NCBI GenBank assembly: GCA_964619935.1
Contig: CAZUGO010000036.1
Location: 6,743-70,742 of the forward strand
Source of the DNA: CAZUGO01 sp964619935
Lineage (GTDB): Bacteria; Planctomycetota; Phycisphaerae; UBA1845; CAIVHJ01
DNA: 64,000 bases
Reading direction: 5' to 3'
In this document: piece after piece, positions 52,011 through 61,511 of the stretch
Layout: each line of letters opens with the position of its first letter
Numbering within the stretch: the first letter of the stretch is position 1
Made by a program: the position numbers and the translations under genes
Notes under the pieces: generated by a model
Databases searched by the model: none
What the model was told of the DNA's origin: nothing
What the model saw: only the letters and a program-made list of their open reading frames with translations

Positions 52011-55000
52011 ATGGGCAATGGCCGACCGGCGCGCGTTCGACTCTTGATCCTCGTGGGGGCGGGACTGGGCTGGACCGGGGCGCAGGGGCTCGCTGCTGGC
52101 ACCGCGGCTCCGGCTCGAACTGCGGCGCCTACCCGGGACGCACTCGGGATGGGGCCGGTGCCGGAGGTCGGTCGGGTGGGTGTCAGCGACCTGGTCCCGT
52201 TGGGCGAGTGCTTCGCCGGACCGGGCGCCGACCTGCCGCTGGCGGCTTGCGCGGTCTTCGACTACGACGCCGGCGGGCACGTCGACCTGGCCGACGTTCA
52301 GGCCTTCCAAGGGGCGTTTTCCGGATCGCTGGAGCCCCAGCCCGGGGCGGCCCAGGAGGCCAGCGCCGACGACGAGGACGCCCAGGCCAGCTATGCCACC
52401 GGCAGCGTGGTCTTGCACAACGGCGAGGTGCGGTTCGGGCGGATCGACCTGGTCATCCCCGGCCGAGGGCAGTGCGCCTTCGCGATGGCCAGGCGCTATC
52501 GCAGCCGGCTGGCGTACGACGGACCCCTGGGCTACGGGTGGGACTATCCGTACAACGAGCGCCTGTATTTCCGGGCGAATGGCGATGTCGTGCGCAGCAA
52601 CGGCGTCGGTCATGTCGACACCTGGACGGCGAACGCGGACGGCTCATACACCGCGCCGCCCGGCCATTTCCGGCAGTTGATGCGGCGCGGCGACGGCACC
52701 TACGTCCTGCGGTCGCCGGAGGGCTTCAAGCGCACCTACGACATCGACGGGCGGCTCATCCGCTATCAAGACCGTAACGGCGACCAGATGGCATTCCTGT
52801 ACGACGCCCGCCGCAACCTGGACATGGTGGTCGATCCCTTTGGGCGCGAAATCGCCTTCGAATTCCAAACGGACGCCACCGGGGTCGATCGGCTCACGCG
52901 GATCACCGATTTCGCCGGTCGGGAGATGGTCTACGCCTACGATGGGCTGGGTGATCTGACGGCCGTGCGGACGCCGGTGGTTACCGGGACGTCGACCGCG
53001 AACGACTTTCCTGACGGGCGGACGGAGCGCTACACCTACGCGGCGGCTGCGAAGCCGTCGCCGTTGAGCCACAATCTGCTGTCGGTCACCTACCCGCAGG
53101 AGGTGGCGCAGGCCGGCCCCCCGGCCCGGCTCTGGACCTACGGCGTCGACCCTGGCGACGCCTGGACGTTCGATCGCGTGGTGACCGAGACCGCCGGTGG
53201 GATCAACGCCTCCGGCATCGCCGCCGGGGGCGTGCGGACCTACACCTACACCCCGCTCAACGACGGCGTGCCGCCGGGTGATCCGGGGGTCGCCCGCCTC
53301 AGGGTGGGCTGCACGGAGCGCAACGGCAATCCATTCGAAGTGTTCTTCAACGAACTCGGCCACGCCATCCGCCTGCGGCGGCTGACCCGCGGCCTGCGCC
53401 CCGGCGAACCCCCCGCCTATGAGTCGACCGCGACCTTCGATTCCGACGGCCAGTTGTTGACCCAGGTGCTTCCGGAGCTGAACCAGCGGCAGGTGACCTA
53501 CGATGCTTCGGGTCCACGGGCGGCGCAGCGCAACGTCCTCGAAATGCGCGTGCTGCCCGGCCCTCGGGGCGGCGGTGAAGACGTGGTCACAACCTTCACC
53601 TACGAACCGCTGTACAACCAGCTCCTGTCCGCCACCGGACCGCGCGGCAACGCTGCGGGCTTCATCCCGCCCATCGGCAGGGCGTCGGCCGAGCGGTACA
53701 CCGCCCACAGCGTTTTCGACTACCAGGAAGGCACGGCGCCCATCCCGGACGCCCTGGAGTTCGAGATCGACCTGTCTGCGGTCCCGCGCGGATTGGGTGA
53801 CATCAACGGCGACGGCCGCACCGACCAGGTTGCCGGCAACGCCGTCCGCGTCACCGCGCCGACCGTGACGCTGGAGCCGAACGCCAACGAAGCCGTCCGG
53901 CTGGGCGGGACGTCGCAGGCGATCCTCTACGAAATGCACTGGAACGACCGCGGACAGCTCACCCGCCGGATCGATGCCGAAGGCAACGTCGACCTGCTGG
54001 AGTACTACCCGGAAGACGATCCGGATGGCGACGGCCTCCCGGTGGCCAACAGCACCGGCGTCCTGGTGCCGTCGTCGGACCCCACCGGCTACGTGCAGGC
54101 GTCCACCATCGACGCCGAGCGGTCGGACCGGCGTTCGACCTCGGTCCCTCCGGCGGCGCTGCGCGGCGCGCTGTATTATGATGCACTGGGCAACGTCACC
54201 CGGCTCCGGAACCCGCGCGGGGTGATCTTCGATATCGAACTCAACGCCCTCAACGAGCCGGTGGTCTTGACCCGCGGATCTGACGTGGCGGAGGCGGTCG
54301 CAAGCGGTCAGTTGATCACCGGCGAGCCGCCCCTGGCCTACCAGACGCGCTGGCTCTATGACTTCAACGGCCGGGTGACGACCGTGCAGGTCGAGAACCG
54401 GGATTCCACCACTCCCGGCGTCGGGGCGTTCGTCGACCGCACGTATGGCTACGACATCCTGGACAATCTCATCACCACCGACGTCGAGGTGGACGCGGCG
54501 ACGACGGCCACGGTCACCATCGGCTACGACCCCAATGAACGGGTCCTGTGGGTCCAGAAGCCGGAAGGCAACAAGATCGCGGCGACCTATGACGAGCGCG
54601 ACTTCCTGTTTACGCGGACCCGGGGCGCGGACGCGCCCGAAGCATCGACGGTGCGGTTCGACTACGACCTGAACGGCAACCTGCTGCGGGTCACCGATGC
54701 CGAAGATCACGACGGCGACGGCCAACCGGAAGCCACATCGTTTGCCTATGACGGCTTCGACCGTCTGATCCAGCGCAGCGATCCGCTCGGCAACCTGGCC
54801 CAGTTCGACTACGACGTGGCGTCGAACGTCGTTCGGCGGCAATCCTTCGGGCACCCGGCGGGTGACCCCGGGAAGGCGGCCGTGCTGCTGGCCGACGTCC
54901 GATTCGCCCACGACGAACTGTGCCGCACGGTCCGGGCGGACGCCAGCCTGTTCCTTGCCGCCGGCTTCGCTCCGGTGCGCCCGGTGGACCTCCACGACCA

Positions 55001-58000
55001 GGACGACGACGGGTTGGTAACCACGCGGTTCGAGTACGACGCCCAATCGCGCCACACCTTCCTGATCGAGGACGACCAGGAGACCCTCCAGGCGGTCTAC
55101 GACGGAGCCGACCGCGTGATCGAGATCAGCGACGCCTTCGGAAACCGCCGGACGGTGCAATACGACCACAATTCCAACCCCGTCGCGGTGCACTCGATCG
55201 AGCTGGCCAGCGGAGGCATCGTGCCGCCGCAGGAGTTCGCCGGCTTCTACGTCTGGGACCAGTTCGACCGCCTGGTCCGGGTCAGCGCCGACCACACCAC
55301 CCGTTACAGCTACGATTCGCGCGATAACCTGGTGGCCACCTCCGACGCCCAGGGCCCCAGCGCTGCCGACGACCTCGGGTTGCCGATCGGGATCATGAAC
55401 CACCCGGGCAATACCCGGGCGTACTTCTACGACGGCCGCGACCTGCCGACCGCCGTGGTCGCCGACCTCCGCAGCGCGGGCCTGGGCGGCAACCCGCTGG
55501 ACCTCAGCAACCCGTTCAACCGCGACGGGCAGGTCACGTTGGCTTTCTCATACGATCGCAATGCGCGGCGGACGGCGATGACCGACGACAACGGCCGCAC
55601 CACGCAGTTCACCTACGACGCCCAGGACCGCCTCGTGGCCCGAATCAATGCCGACGGTACCCAGAGCAGCGTGACCTACGACCGCGACAGCAATCCGGTG
55701 CAGGTGGTCGACCCTGCGGGCAACCTGATCGTGTCTACTTTCGACGCCCTGAACCGCGTCGTGCAGCGCGACATCACTCCGGTGGCCGAGGTGCACGGCA
55801 CCCGGACCGAGACCTACGCCTACGACGGCTTGTCACGGTTGACCGCAGCGACCGACGACAACGGACCCGGCGGCACCGTGCACGGCGTCACACGGGTCTA
55901 TGATTCGTTGTCACGACTGTTGGAGGAGCAGCAGGACGGGCAGGTGTTTTCCACGGTATGGTCGGGCGACGGCAAGCGGCTGTCGGTGTCCTATCCCGGC
56001 GGCCGGACGCTGGTGTGCACCTATGACCTGATCGACCGGCTGGTGGCGGTCAGCGACGGGGGCGCGCCGATCGTCGGCTATTCCTGGATCGGTCCGGATG
56101 CCGCCCGCCCGCTGAAACGCACCCACGGCAACGGGACCTACCTGAGCCTCCTCAATGACGCCGAGAACACCGACATCGGCTACGATCCGTTCAAGCGCGT
56201 CGGCCACCTGCGGCACATCACCGGCGACACCCACTTGGTTGACCGCAGCTATGCGTACAACCGCGCCGACCTGCGCACCGAAGAATGCCGCCACGATGAC
56301 CGCGGGCTGTCCGACCATACCACCTACGACTCGCTGTACCGCGTCATCCAGACGGACTACGACTCGGGGAAGGCCCCGGGGGGCGACCTGATCCAGCAGG
56401 TCTACCGCTACGACGGCGCCGGCAACCGCCGCGAAGTGGCCAGCGACACCCTTTCGGGCGGCATGAGCGTCGAAGCGTACGCCGTGAACGAGATGAATGA
56501 GTACACGCAGCAGGGCGCCACCGCCCGCGCGCACGACGACGACGGCAATCTCACCGGCGACGGTGCCTTCCGCTATGTGTTCGACTATGCCGACCGCCTG
56601 ATCCGCGTGCACCGCGCCGCCGATGACGCCCTGGTGGCCGGCTATGAGTACGACGCCCTGGACCGCCGGGTGGCCAAGACAGTCTTCGATCCGGACAATC
56701 CGGGTCCGCCGGTCGGCGTCACGCGGTACCTGCACGACGGCTGGCGCGTGGTCGAAGAGCAGGACACGGCCGGGGTCACCCTGACCACCTACGTTTACGG
56801 CGTGGGGCTCGACGAGCCGGTGGAAATGCTCAAGACGCCGGCGGCACCCGGTGGCGCGGGGCAGTTCTACATGCACGCCAACGCCCGCGGGGATATCGTG
56901 GCCGTCACCGACGCCGCAGGGGCCGTGGTCGAGCGCTTCCGTTACACCGATTTCGGCCAGCCCGACGCCGAGAGCGGCGTGGGCGTGCCCTACCTGTTTC
57001 AAGCCCGGCGCCTGGACCCGGAGACCGGCCTGTACGACTTCCGGCACCGCACCTACGATCCGGGTACCGGACGCTTTATCCAGCGCGACCCGGTCTTCGA
57101 CCCGGTGAACACCGGCAACGCCTACACCTTCGCCGGCAACAGCCCGGTCTCGCGCAACGACCCGCTCGGCCTGGAATCCTGGGGCGAATACTTCGGGCTG
57201 TGGAAGGACGGCCAGACCTGGACAGAGACTTTCGAGTACCACACCCAGGGCATCTCGGACATGGTCTGGACCCAGTTCTGGGGCCCGGGCGCGGAACTCT
57301 GGACCGGCATCATGAAAGGCGCCGGCGAGGTGGTCAGACTGGCCCGTGACGCAATTAACGCCCAGACGGGCACGCCGGTCCACGAACGCAGTGGGCCGCT
57401 GGATCGCTACGAATCATGGTGGGGTGTGCCCCGTGAGGAGTTTTACAGCGGCTCCGCCAAAGACGCGGTGCACCAGGTCGAGCAAGGCACCCATCCGAAA
57501 CTGGCCGTTGCCTGGGTCACGGGCAAGGCGTTGGCCACCGGCCATCCGGTCACCGGCGCCGGTGCCGCCGTCGTCGGCGGCGGAGCGGCCGTCATGGACG
57601 GAACCTTCGACCTGGAGACGCTTGGGGGTGGCTTGCTGGCCGTCGCCCCGGCCATGGCCGAGGTGGGCGCTCCCAACGGCCCGCCGGCCCCGGCGGTGCG
57701 CACCAACCCCGGCCGGGCGCGCACGGCGCCGCAGGCAGTGGAGGTGGCCATGGCCGACGGCATCACCGGAAATCGCGGTACGATAAACTGTGGGCAGTGG
57801 GCCATCACCGGAATGAAGCGGGTGCTGTCCGATTCCTGGGCCGGCCTGCAGGATGGCATCGACGCCTTCGACGGCCACCTCGGTTTGACCGACCATTTTC
57901 AGATGTCCCGGGCGATCAAGCGGGTCACCGGCAAGAAGCCTGACGTGGGCATTCGCCTGGCCCCACGGGACGTCGCCGGATGGATCAGCGACATGCCCGG

Positions 58001-60428
58001 CGGCGAGGGCACGCCGTTCATCATCTTCATGGACCGCATCAACCAGCCCGGCCACTGGCTGCTCGGCGCCAAGACCGCCGACGGGTTCGCCATTGTCGAC
58101 CTGCAGTCGCATCAGACGCACGGGCCCGGATATCTGTTCTCGGGGAGCAACTACTGGAGCATCTTTACATTGCCGGAAGCACCGCCGGTACCCCTGCGCG
58201 GCGGCGGAACCTCGCCCGCAGGGATGGGGCTGGCCGGCCTGGCTCACTGCCTGCAGCAAATCGGCGGCCTGCTGCGGCTCTTCGCCGACGAGGACGGGGA
58301 CGCGGTTGACAATCCGGAGGACAACTGCCCCGGCGTGCCCAACACGCCTCAGGATGACGATGACGGCGACGGTGTGGGCAACGGCTGCGACAACTGTCCG
58401 CAGCATCCCAACTCCTTTCAGCGGGATGCCGACGGCGACGGCGTGGGTGACACCTGCGATCAGTGCCCCGGTACGCTGCCGGAGACCCCCGTTGACGAGT
58501 TCGGGTGTGCGGGCGAGCTGCCGCCCATCAACGACAATTTTCCCGGCGCCCTGCAGTTCGGCGAAGGCGAGCTGCCTTTTGACACCGGCGGCGCCACCAC
58601 CGACGGCCCGGACGCAGGCGCAGGCTGTTCCTACCAGGGCGACTCCCAAATTCAGAAGGACATCTGGTACTGCATCACGCCGCCGCTTGACGGCATGCTG
58701 AGCGCCGCTACCTGCGGGAGCGATTTCGATGCCAAGATCGCGATCTACGAGGGCTGCGGCGCGCCCAACGGCAATCTCGCCGGTTGCAGTGCATTCAGTT
58801 GCCCGGGCGGGCAGGCGGGGTCCCGATTGAGCATCCCGGCGTTTGCCAACCAGTCCTACCTGCTGCGCCTCGGAGGCGTGGACGGTGCCGCGGGCACGGG
58901 AGTGCTCACGATCATGGTCGAGCCGTTCGACGTTTACGATGTCGCCTTGTTCTACCAGTGCAACGGTGAGGATGAGCTGCTCACCGAGTTCGACGGCGTT
59001 CCCGATGCCTGTAACGGCGTGGTCGGCGACGGCCAGCCGCAAGACTGCGGCACCAACGCCTTCACCGGATCTCGGGTGACCGTCGACGAGGACGTGATCG
59101 ACCACGGCAACGGCAGTGCGACCGTCAGAATCACGGTGCTCAGCTCCGACGGCTCGGACCTGCTGCCTGGCGGCCAGACCTGCGGCGGCGGGCAACCGGT
59201 CCACGTGCTGGGTTGCGATTGCGGAAAGATCCTGACCCGCAACGCCTTCGACCCCAACCTGGACGAGGAGCCGTTCGAGATCCTCGCTGCCGACGCGGTC
59301 GTTTTGGGGAACGGCGGCGACGTCCTGCTGGAATTCGATCTGGCGTCCGAAGGCACGACGGCCACCGTCCTGAAAGATCGCTTCACGGTGGCAGGCGCCG
59401 ACCAGGTCACGGTGACGGCCCTGCAGTTCAGGTACACGCTGCAGACCGGGCCGGCGCGCGGCCCCTGCTGTGTGTCGGGTGCGGACACTTTCGAGTGCCT
59501 GTCCAACACCACGGCCGTGGAATGTGCGGCGCAGTCGGGCACGTATGCCGGGGATTTTCTGTCCTGCCTCGACGTCGTTTGCGGGCCTCCGGCGAACGAC
59601 CTGTGCTCGGCTGCCCAACCCATCGCAAGCGGCGTGACCCCGTTTAACTTCGAAGCGGCCACGCTGGATGCCTCGGTCGCGGTGCCGTGCGATCCAGCGC
59701 TGGTCAAAGACCTGTTCTACGTGCATGCCGCGGACTGCACCGGGATGCTGACCGTTGACACCTGCAGCGGCGCCGGCCCCGACACCCTCCTGGAACTGTA
59801 CTCCGGCGATCAGTGCCCGACCCCCGGCGGTTCAACCCCGCTGGCCTGCGTAAACGACTCGGGGTGCGGTCCTGGCGGGGTTGCGTCCAGTTGGACGGCG
59901 CCCGTCACCGCGGGGCAGACCGTGCTCATCCGCCTGGGTGCGGCCGATCCTGCGGCGACCACTGGGGAATTGAGCACCACCTGCCTGCCCGCGGCCGGCG
60001 GCGGCGGTGCGTGCTGCATCAGCGCCGGCAACTGCGTCGAATCAGATGACGAATCAGAATGCACCGGGTTTGGAGGTGCCTATCAGGGCAACGGGACGGC
60101 CTGCGGCTTCTTTGCTCCGTTCCAGGCCCTCAGCACCGCCGTGCGCGTGAACACCTGCAACTCCGACTTCGATACCCTGCTGCGGATCGTCGACGGCTGT
60201 GGTGGGGTGGTGCTCGGGCAGAACGACAACTGCTCCACAGGTTCGCCCGGCGCCGATCCCAACGCGCCGTGCTTCGATGCCCCGGGTGTGGGGCAATCGT
60301 GCACCTGCGTGCCGACCCAGCCGGGGCAGACGTACTACGTTCAGGTGCTGGACAGCTCGGGTGGTGCCCCCCCGCCGGGCAGTTCGACCTCGGTGGGGCT
60401 GACCCACACGACCCGTTGCGGCGGATGA
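52011..60428 (+). CDS. Giant RHS/YD-repeat protein with internal papain-like domain
   Basis: Protein of 2805 residues. An N-terminal export segment (RVRLLILVGAGLGWTGAQGLAAG) is followed by a dockerin-like loop at about 83-99 (FDYDAGGHVDLADVQAF) and an RHS shell from about 130 to 1715 built of YD repeats (YDxxGNL, YDxxxR). The shell ends in the core motif RFIQRDPVF, then NSPVSRNDPLGL. Next comes a 210-residue linker and a papain-like domain (about 1910-2060) with Cys1927 (TINCGQWAI), His2015 (GHWLLG) and Asp2030 followed by Gln (VDLQ), matching Tox-PL-type toxin folds. Unusually, about 745 residues follow: thrombospondin-3 calcium loops (2091-2160) and PPC-like Cys-rich domains (about 2170-2300, 2526-2650, 2700-2800). 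GTG 51981 is open in frame, but ATG 52011 has GGAGG. Processing and target unknown. Confidence 0.88.
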   Translation: MGNGRPARVRLLILVGAGLGWTGAQGLAAGTAAPARTAAPTRDALGMGPVPEVGRVGVSDLVPLGECFAGPGADLPLAACAVFDYDAGGHVDLADVQAFQGAFSGSLEPQPGAAQEASADDEDAQASYATGSVVLHNGEVRFGRIDLVIPGRGQCAFAMARRYRSRLAYDGPLGYGWDYPYNERLYFRANGDVVRSNGVGHVDTWTANADGSYTAPPGHFRQLMRRGDGTYVLRSPEGFKRTYDIDGRLIRYQDRNGDQMAFLYDARRNLDMVVDPFGREIAFEFQTDATGVDRLTRITDFAGREMVYAYDGLGDLTAVRTPVVTGTSTANDFPDGRTERYTYAAAAKPSPLSHNLLSVTYPQEVAQAGPPARLWTYGVDPGDAWTFDRVVTETAGGINASGIAAGGVRTYTYTPLNDGVPPGDPGVARLRVGCTERNGNPFEVFFNELGHAIRLRRLTRGLRPGEPPAYESTATFDSDGQLLTQVLPELNQRQVTYDASGPRAAQRNVLEMRVLPGPRGGGEDVVTTFTYEPLYNQLLSATGPRGNAAGFIPPIGRASAERYTAHSVFDYQEGTAPIPDALEFEIDLSAVPRGLGDINGDGRTDQVAGNAVRVTAPTVTLEPNANEAVRLGGTSQAILYEMHWNDRGQLTRRIDAEGNVDLLEYYPEDDPDGDGLPVANSTGVLVPSSDPTGYVQASTIDAERSDRRSTSVPPAALRGALYYDALGNVTRLRNPRGVIFDIELNALNEPVVLTRGSDVAEAVASGQLITGEPPLAYQTRWLYDFNGRVTTVQVENRDSTTPGVGAFVDRTYGYDILDNLITTDVEVDAATTATVTIGYDPNERVLWVQKPEGNKIAATYDERDFLFTRTRGADAPEASTVRFDYDLNGNLLRVTDAEDHDGDGQPEATSFAYDGFDRLIQRSDPLGNLAQFDYDVASNVVRRQSFGHPAGDPGKAAVLLADVRFAHDELCRTVRADASLFLAAGFAPVRPVDLHDQDDDGLVTTRFEYDAQSRHTFLIEDDQETLQAVYDGADRVIEISDAFGNRRTVQYDHNSNPVAVHSIELASGGIVPPQEFAGFYVWDQFDRLVRVSADHTTRYSYDSRDNLVATSDAQGPSAADDLGLPIGIMNHPGNTRAYFYDGRDLPTAVVADLRSAGLGGNPLDLSNPFNRDGQVTLAFSYDRNARRTAMTDDNGRTTQFTYDAQDRLVARINADGTQSSVTYDRDSNPVQVVDPAGNLIVSTFDALNRVVQRDITPVAEVHGTRTETYAYDGLSRLTAATDDNGPGGTVHGVTRVYDSLSRLLEEQQDGQVFSTVWSGDGKRLSVSYPGGRTLVCTYDLIDRLVAVSDGGAPIVGYSWIGPDAARPLKRTHGNGTYLSLLNDAENTDIGYDPFKRVGHLRHITGDTHLVDRSYAYNRADLRTEECRHDDRGLSDHTTYDSLYRVIQTDYDSGKAPGGDLIQQVYRYDGAGNRREVASDTLSGGMSVEAYAVNEMNEYTQQGATARAHDDDGNLTGDGAFRYVFDYADRLIRVHRAADDALVAGYEYDALDRRVAKTVFDPDNPGPPVGVTRYLHDGWRVVEEQDTAGVTLTTYVYGVGLDEPVEMLKTPAAPGGAGQFYMHANARGDIVAVTDAAGAVVERFRYTDFGQPDAESGVGVPYLFQARRLDPETGLYDFRHRTYDPGTGRFIQRDPVFDPVNTGNAYTFAGNSPVSRNDPLGLESWGEYFGLWKDGQTWTETFEYHTQGISDMVWTQFWGPGAELWTGIMKGAGEVVRLARDAINAQTGTPVHERSGPLDRYESWWGVPREEFYSGSAKDAVHQVEQGTHPKLAVAWVTGKALATGHPVTGAGAAVVGGGAAVMDGTFDLETLGGGLLAVAPAMAEVGAPNGPPAPAVRTNPGRARTAPQAVEVAMADGITGNRGTINCGQWAITGMKRVLSDSWAGLQDGIDAFDGHLGLTDHFQMSRAIKRVTGKKPDVGIRLAPRDVAGWISDMPGGEGTPFIIFMDRINQPGHWLLGAKTADGFAIVDLQSHQTHGPGYLFSGSNYWSIFTLPEAPPVPLRGGGTSPAGMGLAGLAHCLQQIGGLLRLFADEDGDAVDNPEDNCPGVPNTPQDDDDGDGVGNGCDNCPQHPNSFQRDADGDGVGDTCDQCPGTLPETPVDEFGCAGELPPINDNFPGALQFGEGELPFDTGGATTDGPDAGAGCSYQGDSQIQKDIWYCITPPLDGMLSAATCGSDFDAKIAIYEGCGAPNGNLAGCSAFSCPGGQAGSRLSIPAFANQSYLLRLGGVDGAAGTGVLTIMVEPFDVYDVALFYQCNGEDELLTEFDGVPDACNGVVGDGQPQDCGTNAFTGSRVTVDEDVIDHGNGSATVRITVLSSDGSDLLPGGQTCGGGQPVHVLGCDCGKILTRNAFDPNLDEEPFEILAADAVVLGNGGDVLLEFDLASEGTTATVLKDRFTVAGADQVTVTALQFRYTLQTGPARGPCCVSGADTFECLSNTTAVECAAQSGTYAGDFLSCLDVVCGPPANDLCSAAQPIASGVTPFNFEAATLDASVAVPCDPALVKDLFYVHAADCTGMLTVDTCSGAGPDTLLELYSGDQCPTPGGSTPLACVNDSGCGPGGVASSWTAPVTAGQTVLIRLGAADPAATTGELSTTCLPAAGGGGACCISAGNCVESDDESECTGFGGAYQGNGTACGFFAPFQALSTAVRVNTCNSDFDTLLRIVDGCGGVVLGQNDNCSTGSPGADPNAPCFDAPGVGQSCTCVPTQPGQTYYVQVLDSSGGAPPPGSSTSVGLTHTTRCGG

Positions 60429-60488
60429 GGCGATTCGGCCCAGCGACCGCCGCGCCGGCGGAGCGGTTGGGTTCGGAGGAAAGCAGTG

Positions 60489-61358
60489 ATGGCTGATCAA
60501 CGGAATACCCGGCCGCTGCCTGCGGCACCCGGAGGACGAGCGTTGGCCCTGAGAACCCATATCATTATGTACTTGCAGGTCCTGTGGGCCATGCCGGCCT
60601 GGGCGGCCGGTACCGTGACCCTCCATCTCGATTCCGCCCGGAACGGCACGACCGTGGCCCCCGGTGCGCCCATTCAATGGACCATCACAGCAGCACTGAG
60701 CACGGGTGACAATTTCGGCTTGGCGCTGATCGCGGTCGACCTCCGGCAGAGCGAAGCCAATCCCCAGCATTTTGACCTGCCTCCGGCCGGCGGCGTGCCG
60801 GCCGGGATGGAGGGGTTTGTCCGGCCGGCCGGGATCAGCAACCCGGGGCCGGGCGGCGCGGGCTCGGCCTGGGGCGGGACGCCGGTCGGCAAGCCCGGTG
60901 CGACCGACCTCGCCCAGATCGGCGGCGCTCAGAACACATTCGGTGTTCCCTTTGCAACCGGGGCGGGGCTCGATGTCGACGTCGACGGCGGCATCGGGCA
61001 AGGGCCCGGCGGACAGATCATCGCGTCCGGATTCTTCAACGCTCCGCCGACCCCCGGCACCTACACGATTTTCCTGGATGCGGGGCTGGCGAACACGCTC
61101 GACCACATCCACGCCCCGCCCATGCACTCGCCGGTCGGTGCAGCGGTGGTGACTTTCGGCCAGGCCGATCTGACCTTCACGGTCACGGGGTGCGCCGCGG
61201 ATCTCAACCGCGACGGCATGATCAACCCCGCCGATCTGGCCCAACTCCTCGGAAGCTGGGGTGCCTGCCCCGGCTGTCCGTCGGATCTGAACGGCGACGG
61301 CGTGATCAACGCCGTCGACCTGGCCCAGCTCCTCGGAAGCTGGGGGCCGTGCCGATAA
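60489..61358 (+). CDS. Secreted protein with dockerin-like C-terminus, unknown
   Basis: Protein of 289 residues. Signal peptide about 1-41 (a long N-region, then IIMYLQVLWAMPAWA). The middle (about 42-230) is one beta-rich domain with GTTVAPGAPIQWTITAALS, GLALIAVDLRQ and a C-terminal strand (AVVTFGQADLTFTVTG). A dockerin-like pair closes it (about 236-288: DLNRDGMINPADLAQLLGSWG and DLNGDGVINAVDLAQLLGSWG). GGAGG lies 9 bases before ATG 60489; GTG 60486 is adjacent. It is 60 bases after the RHS stop and could be co-transcribed with it. No family recognised. Confidence 0.76.
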   Translation: MADQRNTRPLPAAPGGRALALRTHIIMYLQVLWAMPAWAAGTVTLHLDSARNGTTVAPGAPIQWTITAALSTGDNFGLALIAVDLRQSEANPQHFDLPPAGGVPAGMEGFVRPAGISNPGPGGAGSAWGGTPVGKPGATDLAQIGGAQNTFGVPFATGAGLDVDVDGGIGQGPGGQIIASGFFNAPPTPGTYTIFLDAGLANTLDHIHAPPMHSPVGAAVVTFGQADLTFTVTGCAADLNRDGMINPADLAQLLGSWGACPGCPSDLNGDGVINAVDLAQLLGSWGPCR

Positions 61359-61363
61359 CACCA

Positions 61364-61434
61364 CCCCTGCTGGCGTACACCTCCCCGGCGCGAAGATAGC
61401 ACGGCCCCTCCTGGCGTAGACATCCCGGCGCGAA
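61364..61434 (+). repeat. Two-copy imperfect direct repeat upstream of sucD
   Basis: CCCCTGCTGGCGTACACC... (61364-61394) and CCCCTCCTGGCGTAGACA... (61405-61434) are near-copies of about 30 bases, each ending GGCGCGAA, with a 10-base spacer. The second copy contains the -35 box of the sucD promoter, so the repeats could be tandem regulator sites. Confidence 0.5.
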
Positions 61435-61445
61435 CCGGCCATACT
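61417..61445 (+). promoter_or_regulatory. Candidate sucD promoter
   Basis: TAGACA (61417-61422, 5 of 6), 17-base spacer, CATACT (61440-61445, 4 of 6). Start near 61452, 60 bases before ATG 61512. Confidence 0.45.
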
Positions 61446-61511
61446 AGGCCCCGAATATTCCTGCGGCGGAGCATCCGCCGGGGTCGGCGTCGAGCTATCC
61501 ATGGAGTGGCC

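Noticed and set aside
52644..55403. 919-codon minus-strand open frame
   Set aside because: Antisense shadow of the RHS repeats; no domain.
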